The translations under genes were made by a program, and so were the position numbers. From BP-191 sp035940575 (GTDB lineage: Bacteria > Actinomycetota > Actinomycetes > BP-191), in assembly GCA_035940575.1 (NCBI GenBank), contig DASZER010000067.1, positions 96,640 to 160,639 on the forward strand: a DNA stretch of 64,000 bases, written 5' to 3'. Under the pieces are notes generated by a model. That model was not told the DNA's origin and ran no database searches. It saw only the letters and a list, made by a program, of their open reading frames with translations. Position 1 is the stretch's first letter; the number at the start of each line of letters is the position of its first letter. This document shows, in pieces, positions 8,673 through 17,578 of this stretch.

Positions 8673-9100
8673 CGCTGGGGGCGTACCAGAACGCGCTGGC
8701 CGACCTCGTCGCCTCGCCCGACGCCGTCCGGGCCGTGCGCGCCGGCGACCACGCGGTGCTGGACGGCTACGACCTGACGCCCCGCGAGCGGGCCAGGCTG
8801 GTCACCGTCGCGGGCAGCCCCCGCATGGCGACGAACTGCATGCTCTACCGCGCGCACAGGACCGTGCCGCTGGCGCGGCTGCTGCCCCGGACCGTCGCGG
8901 CGCTGGGGGAGCGCATGCGCGCGACGGTGGACGCGTTCTGGGCGGCGACGCCTGACACGCTGATCCAGTTCGAGGACGAGGCGCGGGCGTTCGCGGCGTT
9001 CGTGGCCGGCCGCGAGCCGGACGTGGCGGCGACGGTGACCGAGGAGATCGCCGCGCTGGACACCAGGTACCCGCGGCTCGAGGAGCGGGCGGCGTTCTGA
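8669..9100 (+). CDS. MNIO partner protein (HvfC/BufC-like, DUF2063-type helical protein)
   Basis: 143-aa predicted all-helical protein that starts in the ATGA overlap with the MNIO gene. The pattern YRAHRTVPLARLLPRTV.ALG followed by a helix ending in FAAFVAGRE recalls the DUF2063 N-terminal domain of HvfC/BufC, the usual partner that presents the precursor to a DUF692 enzyme. The similarity is one of pattern and position, not a firm family match. Third gene of the substrate-enzyme-partner set. No cysteine-rich stretch; no membrane segment. Confidence 0.65.
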   Translation: MTLGAYQNALADLVASPDAVRAVRAGDHAVLDGYDLTPRERARLVTVAGSPRMATNCMLYRAHRTVPLARLLPRTVAALGERMRATVDAFWAATPDTLIQFEDEARAFAAFVAGREPDVAATVTEEIAALDTRYPRLEERAAF

Positions 9101-9106
9101 GGCGTC

Positions 9107-9544
9107 CTACGGAGCCGGCGCCGGTCGCTCCAGCAACGCGTCCAGCCAGTCGAAGTTCGACACGTCGGGGTCCTCGCCGGCGCGGGCCAGCGAGCGCGGC
9201 TCGCCGGGCACGACGCGCAGGCCGATCGCGCGGTGGAACGGCTCCCCGCCGAGCGTGACGTAGACCGCCGCGCCGTCCTTGACCTCGGTCAGGAAGACGA
9301 GACCCGCCGGGTCGTACGGCGCCACGGCCGGCCGCAGGTCGGCGAGGATCGCGTCGGAGCGCTGCGCGAGGTTGCCGCGCAGGCCGTCCAGCCGCATCGC
9401 GACCTCGTCGGCCTCGACGGCCCTCGGCAGCACCACCAGCGTCGGCGGCAGCGCCCCCGTCTGCTGGAAGACGACGTCGGCCTCCCGCGCCCAGCGCAGG
9501 CACAGCTCGTCGAACAGCTCGGCGACGCTCACGCGGCTCAGCAT
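9107..9544 (-). CDS. Conserved hypothetical protein
   Basis: 145-aa soluble protein that I do not recognise. It begins with a helix (VAELFDELCLRWAREADVV) and continues with strands such as LVVLPRAVEADE and AVYVTLGG, and ends with a tryptophan-containing NFDWLDAL segment. The ATG at 9544 gives a start 13 bp from the divergent DUF885 gene; a GTG at 9532 is the alternative. Its stop is 7 bp from that of the convergent MNIO partner gene. No signal peptide or membrane segment. Confidence 0.55.
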   Translation of the reverse strand: MLSRVSVAELFDELCLRWAREADVVFQQTGALPPTLVVLPRAVEADEVAMRLDGLRGNLAQRSDAILADLRPAVAPYDPAGLVFLTEVKDGAAVYVTLGGEPFHRAIGLRVVPGEPRSLARAGEDPDVSNFDWLDALLERPAPAP

Positions 9545-9557
9545 AGGGTCGTTCGGT

Positions 9558-11183
9558 ATGACGGCACCGAGCGCGCTCGACCAGCTCATCGACGAGTACC
9601 TGACGTGGCAGTGGGAGGCCAACCCGGTCCTCGCGACCGCGCTCGGCGCCGACGGGTACGACCACCTCCTGCCCGACCTCTCGGCGTCGGCGTACGCCCG
9701 CCGCGAGAGGGACGAGGAAGGCTGGCTCGAACGCTTCCGCGCCCACGGCGACGACACGCTCGACCCGGTCGAGCGCATCGACCGCGACCTCGCGCTGTCG
9801 ACCCTGCGCGGCGCGCGGGTCGAGCGCGAGTGGGCGGTCTGGCGGCGCAACCCCGACACGTACACGGGGCCCGCGCTCAACGGCGTGTTCCTGATGTTCC
9901 TGCACCGCGGCAGGCCCGAGCCCGAGCTGGCCCGCGACGCCGCCGCGCGGCTGCGCGCGGTGCCGGACCTGCTCGCGGAGGGCCGCGCCAACCTCGACCC
10001 CGACCTGGCGAGCTCCTTCCTCGTCGGCCGCGCGAAGGGGCAGGCGCAGGCGGGCATCGCGTACGCCCGCGACCTCGTTCCCGCGGAGGTCGCCGACGGT
10101 CCGCTCCGCCGCGAGCTCGCGGAGGCGGGCGAGGTGGCGGCGCGGGCGTTCGAGGAGTTCGCGGCGTTCCTCGACGACCTGCAGGACAGGGCTGCGGGCC
10201 CGTACGCGATCGGCGAGCAGGTGTACTCGGGCCTGCTGCGCGAGCGCGAGGGCCTCGGCTACGGCGCCGCGGAGCTGCGCGAGCGCGGGGAGCGGGCGTA
10301 CGAGGAGCTCGCCGCCGACATGCGAAGGCGCACCAAGGAGATCGCGGGCCACGACGACTGGCGGCGCCTGCTCGAGGAGCTCAACGCCGACCACCCCGAG
10401 TCGCCCGAGGCGATGCGCGACGCGTACGCCGAGTGGACGGAGAAGGCGCGGGCGTTCTGCCGCGAGAACCAGCTCGTCACGCTGCCCGAGGGCGAGGAGT
10501 GCGTGGTCGAGCCGTCGCCGCCGTTCCAGCGGCCCGTGCTCGCCGTGGCGTCGTACATGCTGCCGCAGGCGTTCAGGGCGAGCCGTACCGGCCACTTCTT
10601 CGTGCCGTACCCGCCGGAGGGGACGAGCCCGGAGGACGTGCGGAAGCGGCTGTCCACGAACTCGTTCTCCTCGATCCCGACCATCTCGGTGCACGAGGCG
10701 TACCCCGGCCACCACTGGCACCTGACGTGGTCGCTGTCGCAGCCGCGCACGCTGCGCAAGGTGATCGGCTCGACGTACTTCGTGGAGGGGTGGGGGCTCT
10801 ACACCGAGGAGCTGATGCGCGAGCAGGGCTTCTTCACCGACCCGCGCCACGAGCTCTGCCAGGTGGACGCGCGGCTGTTCCGCGCCGCGCGGATCGTGGT
10901 CGACACGTCGCTGCACCTCGGCGACATGAGCGTCGGCGAGGCCGTCGACTTCATGTCGACGAAGGCGTCGCTGTCGCGCCAGACCGCGCAGGTCGAGGTC
11001 ATGCGCTACTGCGCGTGGCCGACGCAGGCGGCGTCGTACCTCACGGGCGCCCTGGAGATCCGGCGCATCAGGGACCGGTGGTTCGCGGAGGCGCGGGGGT
11101 CGCTGCGGGAGTTCCACGACGCGATCGGCGGGTCGGGCCGGATGCCGCTGAACCTCGCCGAGCGCGCGGTGATGGGGGAGTAG
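9558..11183 (+). CDS. DUF885 family zinc metallopeptidase-like protein
   Basis: 541-aa DUF885 protein, predicted cytoplasmic and helical. The zinc site is HEAYPGHH (H379, E380, H385), with the third ligand expected in the downstream FVEGWGLYTEEL. The family resembles thermolysin-fold carboxypeptidases; substrates are mostly unknown. It is directly followed, with no gap, by the M1 peptidase GTG, so the two peptidases form one unit. The start ATG is chosen because the family begins with a short helix like LDQLIDEYL. Confidence 0.85.
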   Translation: MTAPSALDQLIDEYLTWQWEANPVLATALGADGYDHLLPDLSASAYARRERDEEGWLERFRAHGDDTLDPVERIDRDLALSTLRGARVEREWAVWRRNPDTYTGPALNGVFLMFLHRGRPEPELARDAAARLRAVPDLLAEGRANLDPDLASSFLVGRAKGQAQAGIAYARDLVPAEVADGPLRRELAEAGEVAARAFEEFAAFLDDLQDRAAGPYAIGEQVYSGLLREREGLGYGAAELRERGERAYEELAADMRRRTKEIAGHDDWRRLLEELNADHPESPEAMRDAYAEWTEKARAFCRENQLVTLPEGEECVVEPSPPFQRPVLAVASYMLPQAFRASRTGHFFVPYPPEGTSPEDVRKRLSTNSFSSIPTISVHEAYPGHHWHLTWSLSQPRTLRKVIGSTYFVEGWGLYTEELMREQGFFTDPRHELCQVDARLFRAARIVVDTSLHLGDMSVGEAVDFMSTKASLSRQTAQVEVMRYCAWPTQAASYLTGALEIRRIRDRWFAEARGSLREFHDAIGGSGRMPLNLAERAVMGE

Positions 11184-12611
11184 GTGCGTCCCGCCCGCGT
11201 CGCCGCCGCCGGGCTCGCGCTCGCCCTCGTGCCGGCGTGCACGTTCGGCGTGCGCCGCGCGGCCCCGACGCCGTCGCCGACCGTCGCGCCGACCACGGCG
11301 CGGCCGACGCCGTCCGGGTCCGCGTCGCCCGCCTCGTGCCCGGCCGAGTACGCCGCGCCGCTGCCGTCGCGGCCGCACGTCACGCTGACGTTCGACCTCG
11401 GCGAGGACGGGCGGACCGTGAGGGGGACGGAGCGGGTGGCGTTCACCCCGGACCGCCAGATCACCGAGCTGGTGTTCCGCGCCTGGGCCAACGCGCCGGG
11501 CACCGCCGAGAACGGCGGCCGCCTCGAGGTCACGCGGGCGAGCCTCCCGATGACCGTCGAGCGCGCGGGCGGGCACCGCAAGGCGCCCGGCACGCTGATC
11601 CGCCTCGCCCTGCCCAGGCCCTCGCCGGCCGGGCGCGGGGTCGTGGCCGACCTGGCGTTCACGCTGACGCTGCCGGAGTCGGACGTCGACCGCTACGGCT
11701 ACGACGCCACCACGGCGTGGTGGGGCAGCGGCCACCCGATGCTGGCCTGGCAGAACGGGCGCGGCTGGGCGACCGAGCCGGCCGTCGGCATCCTCGGCGA
11801 GACCGCGACGAGCGAGGCCGCCGACTTCGACGTCACGGTCACCGCTCCCGCGCGCTACACCGTCGTCGCGAGCGGCCTCACCGGCGCGCCGAGCGAGGCG
11901 GACGGCGGGCGCAAGGCGTGGCACTTCGAGAACGCCGTCGCCCGCGACGTCGCGGTGGTCGCGGGGCAGTTCGAGGTCGAGACGTTCTCCGCGCAGGGCA
12001 CGCCCGTCCTCGTCGCGATGGACGCGTCGCTGGAGACGCGGCTCACGGCCGGGCCGATCCGCGCGAACGTGCTGGCGGCGTTCAGGGACTTCACGCGGCG
12101 GTTCGGGAGGTTCCCGTACGAGTCGCTGACGGTCGTCGCGCTGCCCGCCGTCGGGGGCGCGGGCATCGAGTACCCCGGGCTGATCTTCGTGGGCGACCGG
12201 CGCTACGAGCTGGTCGTGACGCACGAGGTCGCGCACGAGTGGTTCTACGGCCTCGTCGGCAACAACCAGGCCGTCGACCCGTGGCTCGACGAGGCGTTCG
12301 CGACGTACGCCGAGACGCTCGTCAACGACACTGCCGAGAACCACCTCGGCGCGTACGAGCTGCGCCAGGACGTCGGCCTGCCGATGACGTACTGGCACGA
12401 GCACCCCGACGACTACGGCGACATCGTGTACTCGAAGGGCGCGGCCGCGTTGCTGCTCGCGCGGCGCGAGTCGCCGGAGCTGTTCGACGACGCGATCCGT
12501 TGCTACGTCAACGCCCGCGCGTACCGCATCGCGACCGTCGCCGACCTGGCGGCCGCGCTCGCCGGCATCCCGAGGGCGGTCGAGATCCTGCGCGAGGCGG
12601 GAGCCCTCTAG
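11184..12611 (+). CDS. M1-family metallopeptidase lipoprotein
   Basis: 475-aa aminopeptidase-like protein of family M1. A lipoprotein signal with lipobox LVPAC is followed by a Thr/Pro-rich linker, a beta-rich N-terminal domain and the gluzincin catalytic domain. The site is HEVAHEW (H347, E348, H351) with E370 in WLDEAF, the correct 18-residue spacing. The exopeptidase motif reads GIEYPG where classical members have GAMEN. Expected to act on peptides outside the membrane. It starts one base after the DUF885 stop and overlaps the convergent SDR gene by 4 bp. Confidence 0.87.
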   Translation: MRPARVAAAGLALALVPACTFGVRRAAPTPSPTVAPTTARPTPSGSASPASCPAEYAAPLPSRPHVTLTFDLGEDGRTVRGTERVAFTPDRQITELVFRAWANAPGTAENGGRLEVTRASLPMTVERAGGHRKAPGTLIRLALPRPSPAGRGVVADLAFTLTLPESDVDRYGYDATTAWWGSGHPMLAWQNGRGWATEPAVGILGETATSEAADFDVTVTAPARYTVVASGLTGAPSEADGGRKAWHFENAVARDVAVVAGQFEVETFSAQGTPVLVAMDASLETRLTAGPIRANVLAAFRDFTRRFGRFPYESLTVVALPAVGGAGIEYPGLIFVGDRRYELVVTHEVAHEWFYGLVGNNQAVDPWLDEAFATYAETLVNDTAENHLGAYELRQDVGLPMTYWHEHPDDYGDIVYSKGAAALLLARRESPELFDDAIRCYVNARAYRIATVADLAAALAGIPRAVEILREAGAL

Positions 12612-13462
12612 CCGAGGAACGGGATCTTGCGCAGGCCCGCCGACGCGGCCTTGACGTAGTCGGCGACGACGGTCGGCGCGATCGTGTCGAGCGCGGTGCC
12701 GAGCATCGCGTCGAAGCCGACGAGGTAGCGCGCGAGCGGCACGGGGTTGGCGAGCGCGAGGCGGATCGCGCGGGCGACCCAGACCGGGTCGGGCAGGCGC
12801 TCGGCGGCGGTGGACAGGCCGTGCGCGCGACCGTACGCGGCGGCGTAGGGGCCGTCGTAGTCCTCGGGCAGGCGCTCCTTGGCCTGGTTCCAGATGCCGG
12901 TGCCGAAGCCGCCGGGCTCGATCAGGACGACCTTGACCCCGAACTGCGCGACCTCCTGGCGCAGCGCGTCGGAGAGCGCCTCCAGCGCGTGCTTCGACGC
13001 GCAGTACCAGCCGGTCATCGGCGTGACGACGCGGCCGGCGATCGACGAGATGTTCACGATGCGGCCGTCGCCGCGCTCGCGCATGCCGGGCAGCACGAGC
13101 CTGCTGATGCGCATGGGCGCGAGGACGTTGGTCTCGAAGATCTCCCGCGCCGCCTCGTCGGTGGTCTCCTCGATCGGGGCGCCGAAGCCGTAGCCGGCGT
13201 TGTTCACGACGCACCACAGGCCGTCGTCGGCGGTCATCGCGGCGACCTCGGCGAACGCCTGCTCGGTCGACCCGGCGTCGGCGACGTCGCAGACGACGTA
13301 GCGGACGACCGCCCCCTTCTCGGCGGCGGTGGCGACGAGGTGCGCGCCCTTCTCCTCGCTGCGCACGGTGCCGATGACGTCGTACCCGTGCTGCGCCAGC
13401 TCGACGGCGGTCGACAGGCCGATCCCGCTGTTGGCACCCGTGACAACGACGCTGCGTCCCAT
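12608..13462 (-). CDS. SDR family oxidoreductase
   Basis: 284-aa classical short-chain dehydrogenase/reductase. Cofactor motif TGANSGIG (residues 8-15), NNAG (87-90), and the catalytic residues S140, Y153 and K157 (YCASK). The C-terminal extension FVKAAS-like helix (after residue 240) resembles members that act on sterols or retinol-like substrates, but the substrate is not predictable. The start lies opposite the dut promoter region, 19 bp from the dut GTG. Confidence 0.88.
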   Translation of the reverse strand: MGRSVVVTGANSGIGLSTAVELAQHGYDVIGTVRSEEKGAHLVATAAEKGAVVRYVVCDVADAGSTEQAFAEVAAMTADDGLWCVVNNAGYGFGAPIEETTDEAAREIFETNVLAPMRISRLVLPGMRERGDGRIVNISSIAGRVVTPMTGWYCASKHALEALSDALRQEVAQFGVKVVLIEPGGFGTGIWNQAKERLPEDYDGPYAAAYGRAHGLSTAAERLPDPVWVARAIRLALANPVPLARYLVGFDAMLGTALDTIAPTVVADYVKAASAGLRKIPFLG

Positions 13463-13481
13463 GTCGGTAAGGTCTGCGCCC

Positions 13482-13946
13482 GTGACGGACTACGCAAACG
13501 CGGTCGACGTGACGACTCTCGACGTGAGCGTCCGCAGGCTCGATCCCGGCGTGCCGCTGCCGTCGTACGCGCACCCGGGCGACGCGGGCGCGGACATCGT
13601 GACGACGGTCGACGTGACGCTGCAGCCGGGGGAGCGGGCGATCGTCGGGACCGGGATCGCCATCGCGCTGCCCGAGGGGTACGCGGCGTTCGTGCACCCG
13701 CGCAGCGGCCTCGCGACGCGCGGCGTCGGCATCCAGAACGCCCCCGGGACCGTCGACGCGGGCTACCGCGGCGAGATCAAGGTCATCCTCGTGAACTCCG
13801 ACCGGCACGAGGCAGTAGCGTTGCGTCGCGGCGACCGCATCGCGCAGCTCGTGATCCAGCGCGTGGAGCGGGCGGCGTTCCGGGAGACCGAAGACTTGCC
13901 GACGTCGGACCGTGGCTCCGGTGGCCACGGCTCGACGGGACGATAG
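13482..13946 (+). CDS. dut: dUTP diphosphatase
   Basis: 154-aa trimeric dUTPase that hydrolyses dUTP to dUMP and pyrophosphate. All five motifs are visible: I AHPGDAGADI, II PRSGLATRGVGI, III GTVDAGYRGEIKV with the catalytic Asp and uracil-stacking Tyr, IV RRGDRIAQLVI, V GSGGHGSTGR. The GTG at 13482 is preferred for its TAAGG ribosome site; ATG 13461 is also in frame. Followed 12 bp later by DUF3710, the standard actinobacterial order. Confidence 0.96.
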   Translation: MTDYANAVDVTTLDVSVRRLDPGVPLPSYAHPGDAGADIVTTVDVTLQPGERAIVGTGIAIALPEGYAAFVHPRSGLATRGVGIQNAPGTVDAGYRGEIKVILVNSDRHEAVALRRGDRIAQLVIQRVERAAFRETEDLPTSDRGSGGHGSTGR

Positions 13947-13958
13947 AAGGAGAGCGCC

Positions 13959-14711
13959 GTGGCGTTCGGACGCAAGAAGCGCGACAGGGAGGACGCCGCT
14001 CCCGCGGCGGCGGAGCCGGTCGCGAACACGCTCCCCCCCGAGCCGGTCATGGTGACGACCGGCCCGTACGACGAGGCGGACGCCCCCGACCTCGGCGACG
14101 AGGTCCCGAGCATCGACCTCGGCGGCATCCGGGTGACGCTCGTCGAGGACGTCGAGGTCCGCGTGGACGTCGCGCCCGAGGGCCACGTCGTCGCCGCCGT
14201 CGCGGTGCACCGCGGCAGCCAGATGCAGGTCAACGCGTTCGCGGCGCCGCGTCGCGAGGGCATCTGGGACGACGTACGCACCGAGATCGCACAGTCGCTG
14301 CGCACCGAGCAGGGCGGCTCCGCCGAGGAGGCGGACGGCCCGTTCGGCCGCGAGCTGCGCGCGCGCATCCCGTCGGGGCAGCCGGGCCAGATGGTGCCCG
14401 CGCGCTTCATCGGCGCGGACGGCCCTCGGTGGTTCCTGCGCGGGCTGATCACCGGCCCGGCGGCGACCGACCCGACGCAGGCGGGGCCGCTGGAGGAGCT
14501 GTTCCGGCGCGTCGTCGTGGTGCGCGGCAACGAGGCCATGGCGCCCCGCGACGCGCTGCCGCTGCGGCTGCCGCGCGAGGCCCAGGAGGCGCACGCCGCG
14601 CAGATGGCCGCGCAGGCCGAGGCGGCGGGCGAGGACGGCCAGGGCCGGTTCGCGGGCGGCGACGACTTCAACCCGTTCGAGCGCGGCCCGGAGATCACCG
14701 AGACGCGATAG
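13959..14711 (+). CDS. DUF3710 domain protein
   Basis: 250-aa actinobacterial DUF3710 protein of unknown function. It has a charged N-terminus (FGRKKRDRED), an acidic linker, then a mixed alpha/beta domain (SIDLGGIRVTLV to PLRLPREA) and a Gly/Ala-rich C-terminus ending in FNPFERGPEIT. The ribosome site AAGGAG precedes the GTG. It lies directly after dut, as is typical of the phylum. Its last 17 bp overlap the convergent hydrolase gene. Confidence 0.87.
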   Translation: MAFGRKKRDREDAAPAAAEPVANTLPPEPVMVTTGPYDEADAPDLGDEVPSIDLGGIRVTLVEDVEVRVDVAPEGHVVAAVAVHRGSQMQVNAFAAPRREGIWDDVRTEIAQSLRTEQGGSAEEADGPFGRELRARIPSGQPGQMVPARFIGADGPRWFLRGLITGPAATDPTQAGPLEELFRRVVVVRGNEAMAPRDALPLRLPREAQEAHAAQMAAQAEAAGEDGQGRFAGGDDFNPFERGPEITETR

Positions 14712-15471
14712 CCCGCCGGCACGCGGCCAGGGCGGCGTCGCCGAGGATCGCGCGGCGTTCGCCCCACTCCGCGAGCGTCAGCGACTCCAGCGCCGCCCTC
14801 GGCAGCGCCCGCGCGTAGCGCTCCGCCGCCTCGAACGGGTGCGCCGGGTCGTCGACGAGCCCCACCACGCCCGCCGGCGCGTCGGTCGCCGTCGCGGGGG
14901 CGGGCTCGTTCGCGATCGCGTCGAGCGCGGCCGCGAGGCTGGCGGGGTCGTGGCGCGGCCAGGAGCGTTCGAGCTCGATGACGACCCAGCGGGGCACCTC
15001 GGCCTCCGCGGCGATCCGGCGCAACGTCTCCGCGACGCCCGTGGCACGCACCTCGGCGGCGACGGCGGCGTTGGCCCGCGACGTCGGCACGTCGGGGCCG
15101 AGGCTGCCGGGGATCGCGAGCAGCAGTGCGTCCACGTGGTGCCGGCTCGCGTGGGCGGCCGCGACGTGCGCGCCGAGCGACGTGCCGCCGACGAGCCTCG
15201 CCTGCGTGGCCTCCACGACCGCCGCGAGGTCGCGCGCGTGCGTCGCGATCGTGTGGTCGGCCGGGTCGTCGGTCGCGGTCGAGTCGCCGTGGCCGCGGAG
15301 GTCGTACGTCACCAGCCGGTACCCCGACTCGACGCACCCAGCCCAGCAGCGGGCCGCGAACTCGCCCGTCGAGCCCACCCCGTGCGCGACCACGACCGCG
15401 GGCGCGGTGTCGTCGCCGCGCTCGGTCACCGCGAGCGCGGCACCGTCCACGGCGAGCCGCCAGGAGCGCAC
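14695..15471 (-). CDS. Alpha/beta hydrolase
   Basis: 258-aa alpha/beta-hydrolase-fold protein. The oxyanion region AHGVGST, the YDLRGHGDS turn and the nucleophile elbow GTSLGAH (S98) are clear, and an acid is offered by LVDDPAHP. The usual catalytic histidine near the C-terminus is not evident: after the acid the only nearby histidine is in that DPAHP stretch. Either this His serves an unusual position or the enzyme is degenerate. The gene is divergent from the thioredoxin-like gene, with 17 bp between starts. Confidence 0.82.
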   Translation of the reverse strand: MRSWRLAVDGAALAVTERGDDTAPAVVVAHGVGSTGEFAARCWAGCVESGYRLVTYDLRGHGDSTATDDPADHTIATHARDLAAVVEATQARLVGGTSLGAHVAAAHASRHHVDALLLAIPGSLGPDVPTSRANAAVAAEVRATGVAETLRRIAAEAEVPRWVVIELERSWPRHDPASLAAALDAIANEPAPATATDAPAGVVGLVDDPAHPFEAAERYARALPRAALESLTLAEWGERRAILGDAALAACRRAIASR

Positions 15472-15488
15472 GGTGCGATTGTTGCGGA

Positions 15489-16541
15489 GTGCGGCGCCTC
15501 GTAGCGGCCCTCTCGGCCGCCGTGATCGTCGGGTCCGTCGCGGTCGCGCTGACCGTCGGGCCCGACCGCGCCGCGCGCATCGTGCGCGGCGACCCGGCCG
15601 ACGTCGTCGCGCCCGAGGACGCGCGGCCCGCGCCCGACTTCGCCGGCATCGGCGAGTGGCTGAACTCCCCGCCCCTCACGCTCCCCGCGCTGCGCGGGCG
15701 CGTCGTGCTCGTCGACTTCTGGACGTACTCGTGCATCAACTGCCGCAGGACGTTCCCGTTCCTGCGGGCGCTGCACGAGACGTACGGCCCGCGCGGGCTG
15801 ACGATCGTCGGCGTCCACTCGCCGGAGTTCGACTTCGAGAAGTCGCCGGAGAACGTCGAGCGCGCCGTCCGCTCCCTCGGTGTCACCTGGCCCGTGGCGA
15901 CCGACCCCGACAAGGCGACGTGGGAGGCGTACGACAACCGCTACTGGCCCGCCGACTACGTCATCGACGCCGACGGCCTCGTCCGCGCGACGCACATCGG
16001 CGAGGGCGACGAGAAGGAGGTCGAGGACGTCATCAGGTCGCTGCTGCCCGACCCGGGACCGGCCCGCGCGGCGCGCGCCGACGCGTTGCACGGGCGGCTG
16101 ACGCCGGAGACGTACCTCGGCTACTCGCGCGGCGCGACCGTCCGCGACGGCGAGACCGTCACGCGCGGCGACGCGCCGGGCGAGCCCGACCAGGTGTCGC
16201 TGAACGGCCGCTTCACCGGCGCCCTCGAATGGCTCGCCGCCGCCGCGCCGGGCGCGACCGTCTCCCTCGACTACAACGCGCGCGACGTCTACGCCGTCAT
16301 GGCGCCGCCCGCCGGCGCGACCGGCTCCTGGAGGGTCGAGGTGCTGCTGAACGGCGTGCCGGTCCCGGCGGGACGCCGCGGCGCGGCGGTCGTCGCGGGC
16401 GACGGCGGGCGGACGTACGTCGACGTGACCGCAGACGACCTGTACCACCTGCTCACCGGTCCCCGGTCCGGCCGCGACGTCGTGTCGCTGCGCGCGACGC
16501 GCGCGGGCGTGCGGTGGTTCACGTTCACGTTCGGCGGCTGA
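15489..16541 (+). CDS. Membrane-anchored thioredoxin-like protein with C-terminal DipZ-like domain
   Basis: 350-aa extracytoplasmic thiol-disulfide protein. An N-terminal membrane anchor (residues 4-24) precedes a thioredoxin/redoxin domain with SCINC (C82, C85), and a beta-rich domain (about 230-350) ends in WFTFTFGG. This is the layout of the C-terminal half of DipZ, which in mycobacteria is fused to a CcdA membrane domain. Here the CcdA part is the separate next gene, one base downstream, so the pair forms a split DipZ that carries electrons from the cytoplasm to exported proteins. Confidence 0.85.
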   Translation: MRRLVAALSAAVIVGSVAVALTVGPDRAARIVRGDPADVVAPEDARPAPDFAGIGEWLNSPPLTLPALRGRVVLVDFWTYSCINCRRTFPFLRALHETYGPRGLTIVGVHSPEFDFEKSPENVERAVRSLGVTWPVATDPDKATWEAYDNRYWPADYVIDADGLVRATHIGEGDEKEVEDVIRSLLPDPGPARAARADALHGRLTPETYLGYSRGATVRDGETVTRGDAPGEPDQVSLNGRFTGALEWLAAAAPGATVSLDYNARDVYAVMAPPAGATGSWRVEVLLNGVPVPAGRRGAAVVAGDGGRTYVDVTADDLYHLLTGPRSGRDVVSLRATRAGVRWFTFTFGG

Positions 16542-16542
16542 C

Positions 16543-17178
16543 GTGGCCCTCGCGGTGGTGGTGGCGTTCGGGTTCGGGGTGCTGTCGTTCCTCGCGCCGT
16601 GCACCGTGCCGTTGCTGCCGGCGTACGCCGCCGTCCTCGCGACCGGCCGCGGCCTGATCGCGGGCGCGCTGCTGTACGTGCTCGGGTTCACGCTGGTCTT
16701 CGTCTCGCTCGGCCTCGCGGCGGGGGCGCTGCCGCTGGACGGGCCGGGCGCGCAGCGGGTCGGCGGCGCCGTCGTGCTCGCGCTGGCGGTGGCGTTGCTG
16801 CTCGACGTGTCGCCACGCGTGCCGCGCCTCGCGGGGGCGGCCGGGGTCACGGCGCCGTTCGCCCTGGGCGTCGTGGCGGGGACGGCGTTCACGCCGTGCG
16901 TCGGGCCGTTCCTCGGCGCGGTGCTGACGCTCGGCGCGCTGGAGGGCGCGTCCCTGCGCGGGGGAGTGCTGCTGGCGTCGTACTCGCTCGGTCTCGGGGT
17001 GCCGTTCGTCGCGGCGGCGTACGCCGTCACCGTGTCTCCGCCGCTGGCCCGCGCGCTGAACCGCGCCGCGCGACCGTTGCGGCTCGTCGGCGCCGCGCTG
17101 CTCGTCGCGCTCGGGCTGCTGCTCGTCAGCGGGGCGTACGGCCGCCTCGCCAGTGCCCTCGCCGACGTGGTCGCGTAG
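16543..17178 (+). CDS. ccdA: CcdA/DsbD-type cytochrome c biogenesis membrane protein
   Basis: 211-aa protein with six hydrophobic segments. Two conserved cysteines lie in APCTVPLLP and TPCVGPFLG, the redox pair that moves reducing power across the membrane in CcdA. It follows the thioredoxin-like gene by one base and is its expected electron donor. The GTG start gives a first helix that contains the first cysteine, as in the family. Confidence 0.9.
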   Translation: MALAVVVAFGFGVLSFLAPCTVPLLPAYAAVLATGRGLIAGALLYVLGFTLVFVSLGLAAGALPLDGPGAQRVGGAVVLALAVALLLDVSPRVPRLAGAAGVTAPFALGVVAGTAFTPCVGPFLGAVLTLGALEGASLRGGVLLASYSLGLGVPFVAAAYAVTVSPPLARALNRAARPLRLVGAALLVALGLLLVSGAYGRLASALADVVA

Positions 17179-17188
17179 GCTCCGGCGC

Positions 17189-17563
17189 ATGCCGGAGGGA
17201 CGCTTCCGCCGCGCGTTGCGGCGGCTGACCGAGGACGACGACGAGCGCCTGGCCGAGGACCTCCAGTCCGAGGCCGAGCGCCACGGATGCTGCCCGATCG
17301 CCGAGGCGCCCGACCGGACGCCGGTCGCGCTGCACGGCACGCTCCAGTCCGTGACGCTGCGCCCGCACGGCGGCGTGCCCGCGCTGGAGGCCGAGCTGTA
17401 CGACGGCAGCGGGACCGTCTACGTCGTCTGGCTCGGCCGGCGGCGCATCGAGGGCATCCGCGCGGGCGCCTCCCTCGTGGTCGAGGGTCGCATCGGCGGC
17501 GACGCCTCGCGGCGCACGCTGTTCAACCCGTCGTACCGCCTGCTGCCCCCGCGCGGCGCGTAG
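17189..17563 (+). CDS. OB-fold nucleic-acid-binding domain protein
   Basis: 124-aa protein with a helical N-terminus (RRALRRLTEDDDERLAEDL) and an OB-fold (about residues 45-115: VALHGTLQSVTL, TVYVVWLGRR, LVVEGRIG). In actinobacteria such a protein regularly sits beside the TrkA genes; its function is unknown. A double Cys (GCCPIAE) lies between the two parts. The ATG at 17189 follows a GTAGGCTCC stretch. It ends 15 bp from the convergent TrkA gene. Confidence 0.78.
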   Translation: MPEGRFRRALRRLTEDDDERLAEDLQSEAERHGCCPIAEAPDRTPVALHGTLQSVTLRPHGGVPALEAELYDGSGTVYVVWLGRRRIEGIRAGASLVVEGRIGGDASRRTLFNPSYRLLPPRGA

Positions 17564-17578
17564 GCCGCGCGAACGGGA

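Noticed and set aside
8802..14818. Open frames of 1930 and 1861 codons
   Set aside because: They run through DUF885, M1, SDR, dut and DUF3710 genes and contain no recognisable domain.
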